From contig URAS01000004.1 of assembly GCA_900545825.1 (NCBI GenBank), forward strand, positions 1 to 64,000: DNA of 64,000 nucleotides, given 5' to 3'. Of the stretch, positions 8,600-16,838 are shown piece by piece. Below the pieces are notes generated by a model that was given only the letters and a program-made list of their open reading frames with translations, did no database searches and was not told the DNA's origin. This stretch comes from an uncultured Actinomyces sp. (GTDB taxonomy: Bacteria > Actinomycetota > Actinomycetes > Actinomycetales > Actinomycetaceae). The position numbers and the translations under genes were made by a program. How positions within the stretch are numbered: position 1 is the first letter of the stretch; the number at the start of each line of letters is the position of its first letter.

Positions 8600-9214
8600 C
8601 TATTTCTTGATCGCCAGCACCGCGACGTAGCTGCCCTGACGCTTCACCCAGCCGTAAAAGCCGTGCCGCACGAGGACGTCGAGCTGGTCGCTGCCCGAGA
8701 GGTTGGGGAACTCCAGGGTGTCGGCCCAGAACTGGGCCTGCTTCTCCTGGCCATTTTCGTTGCAGATAAGGAACGTCCCGCCGGGCTTCAGCACCCGCCC
8801 GACCTCGGCAAACGCGTCGTCGAGGTCGCCCCAAAAGTACGTCGTCTCGAATGCCGTGACGATGTCGAACATCCCGTCGTCATAGGGCAGGTCGTGGACG
8901 TCCGCCTGGTCAAGGTGGCAGCGCCCCTCCGCGACCGCTCGCGCATTGAGCTCGCGCGCGACCTCCAGGCTCACCGGCGAATAGTCGACGCCCCACACCT
9001 CGTCGGTCCGCGTGAGGAAGAAGGCGAGATTCGACCCGCCACCACAGCCGATGTCGAGGATCCGATCCCCCGGCCGGATCGACAGCAGGGTCCGCCCCGC
9101 GCGGTGAAGGGGCTCGTGGCCACGGTTCATGCCCTTCGCCATGAGACGCCCGCGCACCGTATCCGCCGGCTTGCGACAGTCGCTAAACAGCGACCGAAGG
9201 ATTCGCTTGATCAT
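8600..9214 (-). CDS. Class I SAM-dependent methyltransferase
   Basis: 204 residues. Motif I (ILDIGCGGGSN) near residue 50, the acidic motif II region (VWGVDYSPVSL) and motif IV (FDIVTAFETTYFW) define a Rossmann-like methyltransferase of the Methyltransf_11 kind. The ATG at 9214 is chosen because GGAGG lies 7 nt upstream; the 55 further codons upstream look non-coding. The N-terminus is rich in Arg and Lys. The substrate is unknown. Divergent from the GH31 gene. Confidence 0.86.
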   Translation of the reverse strand: MIKRILRSLFSDCRKPADTVRGRLMAKGMNRGHEPLHRAGRTLLSIRPGDRILDIGCGGGSNLAFFLTRTDEVWGVDYSPVSLEVARELNARAVAEGRCHLDQADVHDLPYDDGMFDIVTAFETTYFWGDLDDAFAEVGRVLKPGGTFLICNENGQEKQAQFWADTLEFPNLSGSDQLDVLVRHGFYGWVKRQGSYVAVLAIKK

Positions 9215-9347
9215 TACAGGGCCTCCATCAGAACGATCGTCGACACGTCTTACACTAAGGCACCCCTCACCGCTCGCACCAGACCCCTCAGACTCGGCTC
9301 CCTCACGGCAACTCCCGGCATCTTCCGCGCCAACCAGGCGCTCCTCG

Positions 9348-9353
9348 TAGGGT
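9348..9353 (+). promoter_or_regulatory. -10 hexamer TAGGGT for the GH31 gene
   Basis: TAGGGT about 50 nt upstream of the start codon. The same hexamer recurs as a presumed -10 at several genes in this window (for example 21179, 37362, 62665 and 63461). Confidence 0.5.
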
Positions 9354-9403
9354 AGAAGCGCTGGCACCGCCGCCTGCACGCGCCGCTGACGGAAGGATCA
9401 GTC

Positions 9404-11902
9404 ATGAAACGCTCGTCATCAATCCGCTCGCTCACCGTCACCGACACCCATATCGACGTCGCGACGCCGGAAAGCCGGCTGCGGATCTACCTCATGACCG
9501 ACGACATCATCCGCATCCGCGCGACGTTCGCCGACGATTTCCGCCCTGAGCACTCGTACATGCTGGTGACGACCGCGTGGCCGGACGAGCTCGACGACTT
9601 CTTCGGCGACGAACGCACGCGCCTCACTCCCCTGACCCCGGACGTCGAAGAACGCCCCGACGCGTATGTCGTCTCGACCGCCACCCACACGCTGACGCTG
9701 GCGAAGGACCCCTTCGGCATCGAGCTGCGCGACGCATCCGGCGCCCTCGTCTATTCCGACCTCAAGGAACGATCCTTCCTGGCCGACGAGGGCCGGACCT
9801 TCCACTACTCGACGATCCAGGAGGGCGACCACTTCTTCGGCTTCGGCGAAAAGACAGGGCCGCTGGACAAGCGCCTGGCCCGGATGCGGATGCACAACAC
9901 CGACGCGTGCGGCTACGATCCGCTCCGCTCCGACCCGCTCTACAAGCACATCCCCTTCCACATCCGCTTCAACGACCGCACCCAGGCCGCGGTCGGCCTG
10001 TTCTACAACACGGCCTACGACTGCGCCTTCGACATCGGGCGCGAGTGGAGTGGCTACTGGGACCGCTACTCGACGTATTCGTCGAGTGACCCCGAGGTCG
10101 ACCTGTTCCTCATCGGCGGCCCGACGATCCCCGAGGTCGTCGCCCGCTACACCGACCTCACGGGCAAGTCGGCGCTGCCACCGCTGGCGATGACCGGCTA
10201 CGGGCACACGACCATGTACTACACGGAGTTCCCCACCGACTGCGACGAGCAGATCCTCGGCTTCATCGACCGTTGCCACGCCGCCGGGATCCCGCTGGAT
10301 ATCTTCCTCATGGCGTCCGGCTACGCCTGCATGCCCAACGCCAAGCGCTACCAGTTTCGCTGGAATACACAGAAATTCCCCGATCCCGACCGGTTTATCC
10401 AGGCGGCGGCGTCCCGCGGCGTCGACGTCGTCCCCAACGTCAAGCCCGGATTCCTCGCATCCCACCCCGACTATGCGCGCTACGCCGAGGCGGGGATGTT
10501 CATCGCCGATTCGACCGGCGAGCGGCCGCAGCTCGAGCGTTACTCGGGCGGCCACGCTTCCTTCCCCGACTTCACGTCGCCGACCGCCCGCCGGGTCTGG
10601 GAGGACGCCCTGACAACGTCGCTGCTGGAGCGCGGGATCACCGGGATCTGGGACGACAACTGCGAGTTCGACATCGCCGACGGGGCCGCGGTCATCGCCA
10701 ACGACGGCCAGCCCGCGTCCATCGCGTCGGCCCGGCCGATCATGGGGACGCTCATGGCCCGCTCGGCCACGCACGCCCTGCGCCGGACGTATCCGGATCG
10801 GCGGCCGTTCGTCGTCAACCGCGCGGGGTCGGCGGGCGTCCAGCGCTACGCCCAGACGTGGTCGGGCGACAACCGCACGTCGTGGGAGGCCCTGGGCGCG
10901 ACGATCCCGACGATCCTCGGCATGGGCCTGTCGGGCTGCGCGAACTACGGCAGCGACATCGGCGGCTGGTTCGGCCACGCACCCTCGCCCGAGCTGCTCG
11001 TCCGCTGGTTCCAGCTGGGCGCGTTCATGCCGCGATTCCTCACAAACTCGGCGAACGACGACAACACGGTGACCGAGCCGACGATGTACCCCTCGGTGAC
11101 GCCGCTGATCGCCGACGCCGTGCGCCTGCGTTACACGCTGATCCCCCAGATGTATGCGCTGCTGGCCGAGGCGGCCCGCACCGGCGCGCCCGTCATGCGC
11201 CCGCTCGTCTACGAGTTTCCGGCCGACCCGCGCGCCCTCGCCGAAGACCGGACGTTCTTGTTCGGCCCCTCGCTGCTGGTCGCCCCGGTCGTTAGCGAGG
11301 GCGCGACCAGCACCACCGTCTATCTGCCGGCCGGCTGCGACTGGGTCGACTACCACACCCTCACCCGGTACCGCGGCGGCCAGCGGGTCACGCGCGACGT
11401 CGACCTCGCGTCCATCCCCCTGTTCGTCCGCGGCGGCTCGGTCACCGTACGCTCCAGGGGCGTCGCCAACCTCCACCGCGACGTCATCGACACCCTCGAC
11501 GTCCTCGTCGAGCCCAGCCAGCCTGCGACCTTCACCCACTACGAGGACGACGGCGTCAGCGAGGCCTACCGTTCCGGCGAATTCCGCCTGACGACGATCT
11601 CCGTCACCCCGGCCGACGCCGCGGACCACACGGTGCACGTACGCGCGGGGCACGCCGGGCCCTACCGGTCGCGCGTGACCACCCTCGAGCTCACCGTCAT
11701 CGGCGGCGACGTGGCCCCCTCCGGCGTCACCCTGGACGGCGATGCCCTCCCCCGCTGCGTCGACCCGAACGCGTTCGCCGAGGCCACGACAGGCTGGTAC
11801 GCCGACCTCGAGCGCCACGTCTGCCGGGTGCGATTCCCCCGCCCCGAGGGCGATTGGGACGTCGCGATCGGCTACGGCCCGGCCGATCTCGTCAAGATGT
11901 AA
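9404..11902 (+). CDS. Glycoside hydrolase family 31 alpha-glucosidase-type enzyme
   Basis: 832 residues with no signal peptide, so probably cytoplasmic. An N-terminal beta-sandwich precedes a (beta/alpha)8 barrel in which GIWDDNCEF (about residue 422) carries the expected GH31 nucleophile Asp and WSGDNRTSWEAL (about residue 485) the acid/base Asp. SSGY-like MASGYACMPNAKRY is a further family landmark. A C-terminal beta-sandwich closes the protein. GH31 retaining enzymes cleave terminal alpha-glucosides or alpha-xylosides, or transfer glucose; this one's linkage preference is not visible. GGAAGGA precedes the ATG. Confidence 0.92.
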   Translation: MKRSSSIRSLTVTDTHIDVATPESRLRIYLMTDDIIRIRATFADDFRPEHSYMLVTTAWPDELDDFFGDERTRLTPLTPDVEERPDAYVVSTATHTLTLAKDPFGIELRDASGALVYSDLKERSFLADEGRTFHYSTIQEGDHFFGFGEKTGPLDKRLARMRMHNTDACGYDPLRSDPLYKHIPFHIRFNDRTQAAVGLFYNTAYDCAFDIGREWSGYWDRYSTYSSSDPEVDLFLIGGPTIPEVVARYTDLTGKSALPPLAMTGYGHTTMYYTEFPTDCDEQILGFIDRCHAAGIPLDIFLMASGYACMPNAKRYQFRWNTQKFPDPDRFIQAAASRGVDVVPNVKPGFLASHPDYARYAEAGMFIADSTGERPQLERYSGGHASFPDFTSPTARRVWEDALTTSLLERGITGIWDDNCEFDIADGAAVIANDGQPASIASARPIMGTLMARSATHALRRTYPDRRPFVVNRAGSAGVQRYAQTWSGDNRTSWEALGATIPTILGMGLSGCANYGSDIGGWFGHAPSPELLVRWFQLGAFMPRFLTNSANDDNTVTEPTMYPSVTPLIADAVRLRYTLIPQMYALLAEAARTGAPVMRPLVYEFPADPRALAEDRTFLFGPSLLVAPVVSEGATSTTVYLPAGCDWVDYHTLTRYRGGQRVTRDVDLASIPLFVRGGSVTVRSRGVANLHRDVIDTLDVLVEPSQPATFTHYEDDGVSEAYRSGEFRLTTISVTPADAADHTVHVRAGHAGPYRSRVTTLELTVIGGDVAPSGVTLDGDALPRCVDPNAFAEATTGWYADLERHVCRVRFPRPEGDWDVAIGYGPADLVKM

Positions 11903-11927
11903 GAGAGCGCCCGACCGGCGGCGTCGG

Positions 11928-11933
11928 TACGAT
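11928..11933 (+). promoter_or_regulatory. -10 hexamer TACGAT, leaderless GNAT gene
   Basis: TACGAT, then 6 nt (AGACAT), then ATG 11940; no Shine-Dalgarno. Transcription would begin at or beside the start codon. Confidence 0.6.
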
Positions 11934-11939
11934 AGACAT

Positions 11940-12521
11940 ATGAGTGACACGCTAGAGGTCCGCATGGTGGCCAGCGCCGACGACGTGCTGGCCGCGTTGC
12001 AGCTGCGCCGTGAGGTCTTCTGCGCGGAACAGGACGTGCCTCTGGATCTCGAGATCGACGACCTCGATTTTCACCCCGACACGTGCCACGTCGTCGGCCT
12101 CGTCGACGGCACCGTCGTCGCGGTCGGCCGCCTCACCCCGCCCGAGCATCACATCGCACCCGACCTCGTGCCGCTTGACCTCGTCGCGCTGGGTTCCGAC
12201 GGCCGACCCACCGACCAGACGGCCCCTGTCGCCGACTGTTCGATGTCGCTCCACGTCGGCCGCCTGGCGCTGCGCAAGTCGTCGCGCGGTCTCGGGCTCG
12301 GCGCCGCCATGCTCGCCGGCTGCGTCCGCTTGGCCGGCGTCGAGTGGGGCTCAGACACCCCACTCCTGCTCGAGCTGTCGGCGCAGGAATACGCCATCGG
12401 CTTCTACGAACGGTGCGGATTCACGCTTATCGAGGGGCGCGACCACTACCTCGACGCCGGAATCCTCCACCGCGACATGGCGGCCGTGTTGCCGCCACTG
12501 ACCCACGAGCGACGACGGTAA
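11940..12521 (+). CDS. GNAT family N-acetyltransferase
   Basis: 193 residues. The acetyl-CoA-binding GNAT signature is present as RKSSRGLGLGAAML around residue 110, preceded by the beta-strand VGRLALRKSS; the C-terminus has EYAIGFYERCGF, the usual last helix-strand. It resembles ElaA/predicted GNAT enzymes; the acceptor is unknown. The ATG at 11940 has no Shine-Dalgarno but sits 6 nt after TACGAT, so it is probably leaderless. Its stop codon overlaps the GTAACC-AAC-GGTTAC dyad in front of the aldolase gene. Confidence 0.86.
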   Translation: MSDTLEVRMVASADDVLAALQLRREVFCAEQDVPLDLEIDDLDFHPDTCHVVGLVDGTVVAVGRLTPPEHHIAPDLVPLDLVALGSDGRPTDQTAPVADCSMSLHVGRLALRKSSRGLGLGAAMLAGCVRLAGVEWGSDTPLLLELSAQEYAIGFYERCGFTLIEGRDHYLDAGILHRDMAAVLPPLTHERRR

Positions 12522-12547
12522 CCAACGGTTACTGCAAACGCTTCGCA
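12518..12547. promoter_or_regulatory. Two adjacent operator-like dyads upstream of fda
   Basis: GTAACC-AAC-GGTTAC (12518-12532) is a perfect inverted repeat. Immediately next to it, TGCAAACGCTTCGCA (12533-12547) carries the AAACGCTT core typical of LacI/GalR-family (cre-like) operators. Both lie 60-90 nt upstream of the aldolase start and could link it to carbon supply. Confidence 0.45.
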
Positions 12548-12608
12548 TTACTGGTACGCTTCATACAACCTGCGCGATCGCCGCGCACCACTCCAAAGGG
12601 GGAAGTTG

Positions 12609-13496
12609 ATGAACAAGGAACAATTCGACCAAATGGCCCACTCCGCCGGCTTCATCGCCGCGCTCGACCAGTCCGGAGGCTCGACGCCGCGCGCTCTGGC
12701 CGGCTACGGGATCACCGAGGACCAGTGGGCGACCCAAGACGAGATGTTTGACCTCGTCCACGCCATGCGCACCCGCGTCATGACGAACCCGGCGTTCACG
12801 TCCGACAAGATCATCGGCGCGATCCTGTTCGAGATGACCATGGACCGCACTGTCGCGGGCAAGCCCACGGCGACCTACCTGTGGGAAGAGAAGCACATCG
12901 TTCCCTTCCTCAAGATCGACAAGGGCCTGGCCGACCTCGAAGACGGCGTCAAGTTGATGAAGCCGATCCCGGGCCTCGACGCCACGCTCGACCGCGCGGT
13001 GAAGGCCGGGATCTTCGGCACCAAGGAACGCTCGGTCATCTACGAGGTCAACGCCGCCGGCATCGAAAAGATCGTCGACCAGCAATTCGAGCTGGCGCGC
13101 GCCGTGTGCGCCAAGGGGCTGGTCCCCATCATCGAGCCCGAGGTCGACATCCACCTGGCCAACCGTGCCGAGGCCGAGCGGATCCTCGTCGACTCCCTCA
13201 AGCGCCACCTCGACCAGCTGGGCCCGGACGAGCTCGTCATGTTCAAGCTGACGATCCCCACCGAGCCGAACCTCTACCAGCCGCTCATGGGGCACCCGAA
13301 CCTCGTCCGCATCGTCGCCCTCTCGGGCGGCTTCACGCGTGACGAGGCCTGCGAGAAGCTCGCCGAGAACACCGGCCTCATCGCCTCGTTCTCGCGCGCC
13401 CTCCTCCAGGGCCTCACCGCCCAGCAGACCGACGAGGAGTTCACAGCGACCCTGAGGTCGTCGATCGACCAGATCGCCCAGGCATCCGCGAAGTAG
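12609..13496 (+). CDS. fda: Class I fructose-bisphosphate aldolase
   Basis: 295 residues, the length of the bacterial class I (Schiff-base) aldolase. It cleaves fructose 1,6-bisphosphate to DHAP and glyceraldehyde 3-phosphate in glycolysis, reversibly. Landmarks: AALDQSGGSTPRAL near residue 19, YLWEEKHIVPFLKIDKG with the substrate-binding lysines, IIEPEVDIH, and VMFKLTIPTEPNLY with the Schiff-base Lys near residue 212. Shine-Dalgarno AAAGGGGGA precedes ATG 12609. No metal ligands of class II enzymes are seen. Regulatory dyads lie just upstream, and a 13-bp-stem hairpin follows. Confidence 0.95.
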   Translation: MNKEQFDQMAHSAGFIAALDQSGGSTPRALAGYGITEDQWATQDEMFDLVHAMRTRVMTNPAFTSDKIIGAILFEMTMDRTVAGKPTATYLWEEKHIVPFLKIDKGLADLEDGVKLMKPIPGLDATLDRAVKAGIFGTKERSVIYEVNAAGIEKIVDQQFELARAVCAKGLVPIIEPEVDIHLANRAEAERILVDSLKRHLDQLGPDELVMFKLTIPTEPNLYQPLMGHPNLVRIVALSGGFTRDEACEKLAENTGLIASFSRALLQGLTAQQTDEEFTATLRSSIDQIAQASAK

Positions 13497-13529
13497 CGGG
13501 CCACGGGCCGATCGGCGCAACCAGACGCG

Positions 13530-13560
13530 GGAGGCGGGATTCGTCGTGAATCCCGCCTCC
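13530..13560 (+). terminator. Hairpin terminator after fda
   Basis: A perfect 13-bp stem (13530-13542 with 13548-13560) around a 5-nt loop; no strong U tract follows, which is common in high-GC actinobacteria. Confidence 0.75.
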
Positions 13561-13599
13561 TCGCACGCCTGGACAATACCCGGCCGTCCGGCATCACGG

Positions 13600-13605
13600 T
13601 AACGT
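13600..13605 (+). promoter_or_regulatory. -10 hexamer TAACGT, leaderless amidase gene
   Basis: TAACGT, 6 nt (GAAACC), then ATG 13612; no Shine-Dalgarno in between. Confidence 0.58.
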
Positions 13606-13611
13606 GAAACC

Positions 13612-14541
13612 ATGATGTTCCCCCGTCGCTGGGTCGCACCCCTCGCCATGATCACCGCGGCTCTCGTCGCCGTCGCCTGTGTCGCGGCCTCGATCGTCAT
13701 CGTCCGCAATCTCCATGCCGACGAGGCCAGACCGACGCGCGCAGACCAGGCCAGGCGGATCTCCGCGGCGCCCGCTCCCACGCACAGCGCCGCCACCCCC
13801 TCGACGACGCAGCCGGTGCACCCGCTCGCGGGGCTAAAGATTCTGCTGGACCCCGGGCATTCGGGCGCCCTCGTCAACGCGACCCGGCAGGTCAGCGACG
13901 GGCGCGGCCGCTTTAAGGACTGCAACAACTCGGGCACCGCCACCGTCGACGGCTTTCCCGAACACGAGTTCAACTGGCAGGTCGCCACGCGCCTCAAGGC
14001 GCTGCTCGAGGCCGAGGGCGCCGTCGTCACCCTGACCCGCAGCGACGACACGTCGATGGGGCCGTGCGTCGACCAGCGCGGCCAAATGAGCGCCGGCCAG
14101 GACGTCGCCTTGTCGATCCACGCCAACGGCACGCCCGATACCCGCGTCAAGGGCTACTTCGCCCTCATTTCGTCGCCGCCCCTCAACGACGCCCAGGGGC
14201 AGCCGTCCGTCGACCTCGCCCACGCGCTGCTGACTGCCCTCGGCAACGCCGGATTCAGCCAGTCCCCGGCCAGCGACAACGGGATCACACCGCGGTCGGA
14301 CATCGCGGGCCTCAACTTCGCCCAGGCGCCCTCGGTCCTCATGGAGCTGGGCGAAATGCGCAACCCCGAAGAGGCCGCGATCATGAAGACCCCCGAGGGC
14401 CAGGACCGCTACGCCCACGCCCTCTTCGACGGCCTCAGCGCCTGGGCACAGACCCGAGCCCAGGCGCAGGCGCCGGCCCAGGCCCAGGCGACCCCCACGG
14501 CCTCGATCTCGCACGGCCCCGCGCCGTCCCCGACGCGCTGA
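13612..14541 (+). CDS. N-acetylmuramoyl-L-alanine amidase (Amidase_3), membrane-anchored or secreted
   Basis: 309 residues. An N-terminal hydrophobic segment (about residues 9-30) is a signal anchor, followed by a Thr/Ala-rich linker. The Amidase_3 domain (about residues 78-285) shows its zinc ligands: His in LLDPGHSG, Glu in PEHEFNW, His in LSIHANG, and the catalytic Glu in VLMELGEMRN. It would cleave the amide between MurNAc and the stem peptide, acting in wall remodelling or daughter-cell separation. The C-terminus is an Ala/Gln/Pro tail. Leaderless start. Confidence 0.92.
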   Translation: MMFPRRWVAPLAMITAALVAVACVAASIVIVRNLHADEARPTRADQARRISAAPAPTHSAATPSTTQPVHPLAGLKILLDPGHSGALVNATRQVSDGRGRFKDCNNSGTATVDGFPEHEFNWQVATRLKALLEAEGAVVTLTRSDDTSMGPCVDQRGQMSAGQDVALSIHANGTPDTRVKGYFALISSPPLNDAQGQPSVDLAHALLTALGNAGFSQSPASDNGITPRSDIAGLNFAQAPSVLMELGEMRNPEEAAIMKTPEGQDRYAHALFDGLSAWAQTRAQAQAPAQAQATPTASISHGPAPSPTR

Positions 14542-14640
14542 CGCCACCCGCGAGAGCACCACGCAGACGCGCCGCTCACGCCCCTCGTGGGCGGCGCCAG
14601 CGCACCCCGCGCCCCACCGATCCGGGCCCAAATACACGTC

Positions 14641-14671
14641 CGCCCTCGTCCCGATCAATCGGGCGAGGGCG
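14641..14671. terminator. Hairpin between convergent amidase and ribosomal genes
   Basis: CGCCCTCG-T-CCCGAT pairs with ATCGGGCGAGGGCG across a 2-nt loop, with one bulged T. It can serve the amidase on the plus strand and the ribosomal operon on the minus strand. Confidence 0.65.
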
Positions 14672-14695
14672 TTCGGTCGTACGAGCGACTAGGAC

Positions 14696-14878
14696 CTAGT
14701 CTTCGTACTCGTCGCGGGGCTGGTAAACACCGAGCTTCGCGGCCTTGGCGTAGCGGCGCGGCATCGTCATCTGACGGCCACCGGCCTTCACGACCTGCAA
14801 TTCGTCAAGGTCGGCCTTCCAGGCAGACCGACGCGTACGCGTGTTTGCGCGGGACATCTTCCTCTTGGGAACTGCCAT
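14696..14878 (-). CDS. rpmF: 50S ribosomal protein L32, zinc-free form
   Basis: 60 residues. It begins [18 protein letters not shown], the L32 signature. The zinc-binding cysteines of the usual C-terminal ribbon are absent; there is no Cys at all. AAGGAG lies 7 nt before the ATG. It is the last member of a six-gene run of zinc-independent ribosomal proteins, after a 127-nt gap from rpmJ. Confidence 0.95.
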   Translation of the reverse strand: MAVPKRKMSRANTRTRRSAWKADLDELQVVKAGGRQMTMPRRYAKAAKLGVYQPRDEYED

Positions 14879-15005
14879 AGCACGCTCCTTAACCTAGGAT
14901 GGACAGAAAAGAACCGAGTACCACTCTGGCACTCCGTCGGCCGATTGGCCATCACGGAGCCTGTGAGGTTACTCGCTGATCGTTGTGTGGATTTCCGCTG
15001 GCTGA

Positions 15006-15128
15006 CTAGCCGGCGCGGCCCTTCCACCGGGGGTTCTTCTTGTTGATCACGTAGGTGCGGCCACGACGACGGACGACCTGAGCGCCCGGCTTGTCCTTGA
15101 GCGACTTCAGCGATGCACGAACCTTCAT
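15006..15128 (-). CDS. rpmJ: 50S ribosomal protein L36, zinc-free form
   Basis: 40 residues, found by reading the minus strand directly. It begins [17 protein letters not shown] and continues [19 protein letters not shown]. The CxxC...CxxxxH zinc site of standard L36 is missing. Its ATG shares one base with the stop of the L31 gene (TAATG), so the two are translationally coupled. Confidence 0.93.
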   Translation of the reverse strand: MKVRASLKSLKDKPGAQVVRRRGRTYVINKKNPRWKGRAG

Positions 15129-15391
15129 TACTTTGCACCTCCCCTGCGACGCTTGCCGTAGCGACGCTCGAACTTCTCGACACGACCCGCAGCATCGAGG
15201 ACGCGGGCGTTGCCCGTCCAGAACGGGTGCGACTTGTCCGAGATTTCAATGTCGATCACGGGATACGTGTTACCGTCTTCCCACTCGATCGTGTTATCCG
15301 ACGTGCGCGTAGAGCGCGTGAGGAACGCGTAATCCGCGGCCTTGTCGCGATACACGACAGAGTGATAATCGGGGTGAATTCCCTGCTTCAT
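15128..15391 (-). CDS. rpmE2: 50S ribosomal protein L31 type B (zinc-free)
   Basis: 87 residues. [16 protein letters not shown] followed by [10 protein letters not shown] marks L31; the lack of the CxxC ribbon and the longer C-terminus define type B. Type B L31 replaces zinc-containing L31 under zinc limitation in bacteria where this has been studied (Bacillus, Streptomyces). Part of the rpmB-rpmG-rpsN-rpmE2-rpmJ run. Confidence 0.96.
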   Translation of the reverse strand: MKQGIHPDYHSVVYRDKAADYAFLTRSTRTSDNTIEWEDGNTYPVIDIEISDKSHPFWTGNARVLDAAGRVEKFERRYGKRRRGGAK

Positions 15392-15419
15392 TCTTCTTTA
15401 TCCCTTTCGGTACCGAGGC

Positions 15420-15725
15420 TTACCACGACGACTTGCGAACGCCGGGCAGCTCGCCACGAAGCGCCATCTGGCGGAAACGCACACGCGACAGGCCAAAATC
15501 GCCCAGGTAGCCGCGCGGACGACCGTCAACGGCGTCGCGGTTGCGCAGACGCGTCGGGGAGGCATCACGCGGAAGCTTGTGGAGGGCGGCCATCGCTTCG
15601 GCGCGCTCGTCCTCGGAGAGGTTCGGGTTCACCGAACGGGCCTTGAGGTCCGCACGGCGCTCCGCGTAGCGGGCAACCATTTCCTCACGCCGCTTGTTTG
15701 CGTAAATCTTCGACTTCTTCGCCAT
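15420..15725 (-). CDS. rpsN: 30S ribosomal protein S14, zinc-free 101-residue form
   Basis: 101 residues, the long S14 type. It starts [20 protein letters not shown] and ends with [17 protein letters not shown]. The short zinc form (61 residues, CxxC...CxxC) is not this one. It follows the L33 gene by 2 nt and belongs to the zinc-independent ribosomal operon. Confidence 0.96.
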   Translation of the reverse strand: MAKKSKIYANKRREEMVARYAERRADLKARSVNPNLSEDERAEAMAALHKLPRDASPTRLRNRDAVDGRPRGYLGDFGLSRVRFRQMALRGELPGVRKSSW

Positions 15726-15727
15726 TG

Positions 15728-15895
15728 TTAGCGCGACTCCTTAAACTCCACGTGGCGACGCGCCACCGGGTCATACTTCTTCAGCACGAGACGGTCGGGG
15801 TTGTTCCGACGGTTCTTGCGCGTGACATAGGTGTAGCCCGTACCCGCGGTGGACACCATCTTGATAATCGGACGGACATCGGTGGTCTTCGCCAT
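15728..15895 (-). CDS. rpmG: 50S ribosomal protein L33, zinc-free form
   Basis: 55 residues, too short for ordinary gene callers with a 60-codon cut-off. It reads [18 protein letters not shown], then [22 protein letters not shown], the L33 signature. The two CxxC pairs of zinc-binding L33 are absent. Its ATG overlaps the TGA of the L28 gene by one base. Confidence 0.94.
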   Translation of the reverse strand: MAKTTDVRPIIKMVSTAGTGYTYVTRKNRRNNPDRLVLKKYDPVARRHVEFKESR

Positions 15896-16131
15896 CAGAA
15901 CTTCTCCCCCCTGGCGGCCATGTCGGCGACAACCGCCTCGATGCCGCGCTTATCAATGGTCTTGATCCCCTTCGCAGACACAGTCAGCGTGATGTTGCGA
16001 CCCAGCGACGGCACGTAATAACGCTTCGTCTGAAGGTTCACGTCGAACCGACGGTTCGTCCGACGGTGCGAGTGGGAGACGGCCTTGCCGTAGGCGTGCT
16101 TCTTCCCGGTTACTTGGCAGTACGTTGTCAT
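15895..16131 (-). CDS. rpmB: 50S ribosomal protein L28, zinc-free form
   Basis: 78 residues from ATG 16131 ([15 protein letters not shown]). The ordinary zinc form has CxxCGK; here the second Cys is Thr, so the ribbon is lost. [17 protein letters not shown] is the L28 signature. An in-frame ATG four codons upstream (16143) is possible but gives an unusual N-terminus. First gene of the ribosomal operon, divergent from the CobW-like gene with only 47 nt between starts. Confidence 0.94.
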   Translation of the reverse strand: MTTYCQVTGKKHAYGKAVSHSHRRTNRRFDVNLQTKRYYVPSLGRNITLTVSAKGIKTIDKRGIEAVVADMAARGEKF

Positions 16132-16150
16132 GCGTGCCAACATATCGAGC

Positions 16151-16165
16151 TGTAAACCGTTTCGC
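16151..16165. promoter_or_regulatory. Weak candidate Zur operator between rpmB and the CobW-like gene
   Basis: TGTAAACCGTTTCGC has a perfect inner dyad AAAC-C-GTTT with TG and GC flanks. Actinobacterial Zur boxes are 15-bp dyads of the type TGAAAATxATTTTCA, so the spacing fits but the outer bases do not. It lies in the 47-nt gap shared by both promoters. Confidence 0.35.
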
Positions 16166-16178
16166 AAGAAAGCCCAGC

Positions 16179-16838
16179 ATGCCACTCGCGACCTCCGTCC
16201 TCACCGGACTCGACCCCCACTGGATCGAGCTTGCCACGTCTTTGGTGGCGTCGGACAGCGATTCCGTCGCACAAATCGTCGCTGACGTGGATATTTACAG
16301 CCGCAACACCCACTTATCGTTGAGTTTACCCCAGTGTGCACCGCGCCACGTCGATGTGCCGCCTGTGGCATGCTGCGTGACCTGTAGCCTTCGAGAGGCC
16401 CTCATCGACGTCCTGAAAGAGTGGTCAAAATCTCCTTATCTCGACGGCGTCGTCATCGGTCTGCCCGCCGGAATTAAGGCTGGCTATGTCGTGCCCTTAT
16501 TGCTCCACTGCGCTGCCGAGCGGGGCATCGCCCTCGAGCTGGGGCAGGTCGTCCACGTCGTCGACACGACTGCGCTGGGCGCCCAGCTGGCCGGGACCGA
16601 GCGCTGCCGGCTGTGCCACGCCCTCGGCGAAGACCCGAAAGACTTTACGATGGCCGCGCTGGCCGACGCCGACATCGTCGCCGCGCTCGGTACCGACACG
16701 ACCGGCTCGCTGCTGGTCGATGCGTGCGGGGACGCCGAGCTGCGCCGGGTGAACTCGTTGGCGGACCTCCGCGCGCCGCTCGTCTTTTCGACCAGCCGCA
16801 TCAAGCCGGCGTGGGGCGAGGATGGAGCCGACGAATGA
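16179..16838 (+). CDS. CobW-like protein lacking the P-loop, partner of the zinc-free ribosomal operon
   Basis: 219 residues. The segment [18 protein letters not shown] near residue 68 matches the metal-binding CxCC region of CobW/ZigA G3E GTPases, and [12 protein letters not shown] plus [12 protein letters not shown] align with their switch and NKxD regions. However, the N-terminus ([17 protein letters not shown]) lacks GxxGxGKT, so GTP hydrolysis is unlikely. From memory, a similar CobW-like gene lies divergent from an rpmB copy in Mycobacterium tuberculosis (Rv0105c/Rv0106). A role in zinc delivery or sensing is inference. Its stop overlaps the next start (ATGA). Confidence 0.7.
   Translation: MPLATSVLTGLDPHWIELATSLVASDSDSVAQIVADVDIYSRNTHLSLSLPQCAPRHVDVPPVACCVTCSLREALIDVLKEWSKSPYLDGVVIGLPAGIKAGYVVPLLLHCAAERGIALELGQVVHVVDTTALGAQLAGTERCRLCHALGEDPKDFTMAALADADIVAALGTDTTGSLLVDACGDAELRRVNSLADLRAPLVFSTSRIKPAWGEDGADE

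Noticed and set aside
9419..11965. 848-codon minus-strand frame opposite the GH31 gene
   Set aside because: Shadow of GH31; composition is antisense-like and no family motif is present.
16125..16178. Longer N-terminus for the CobW-like gene (start at 16125)
   Set aside because: It would run across the rpmB start codon and into its coding region; ATG 16179 matches the beginning of the recognisable domain.
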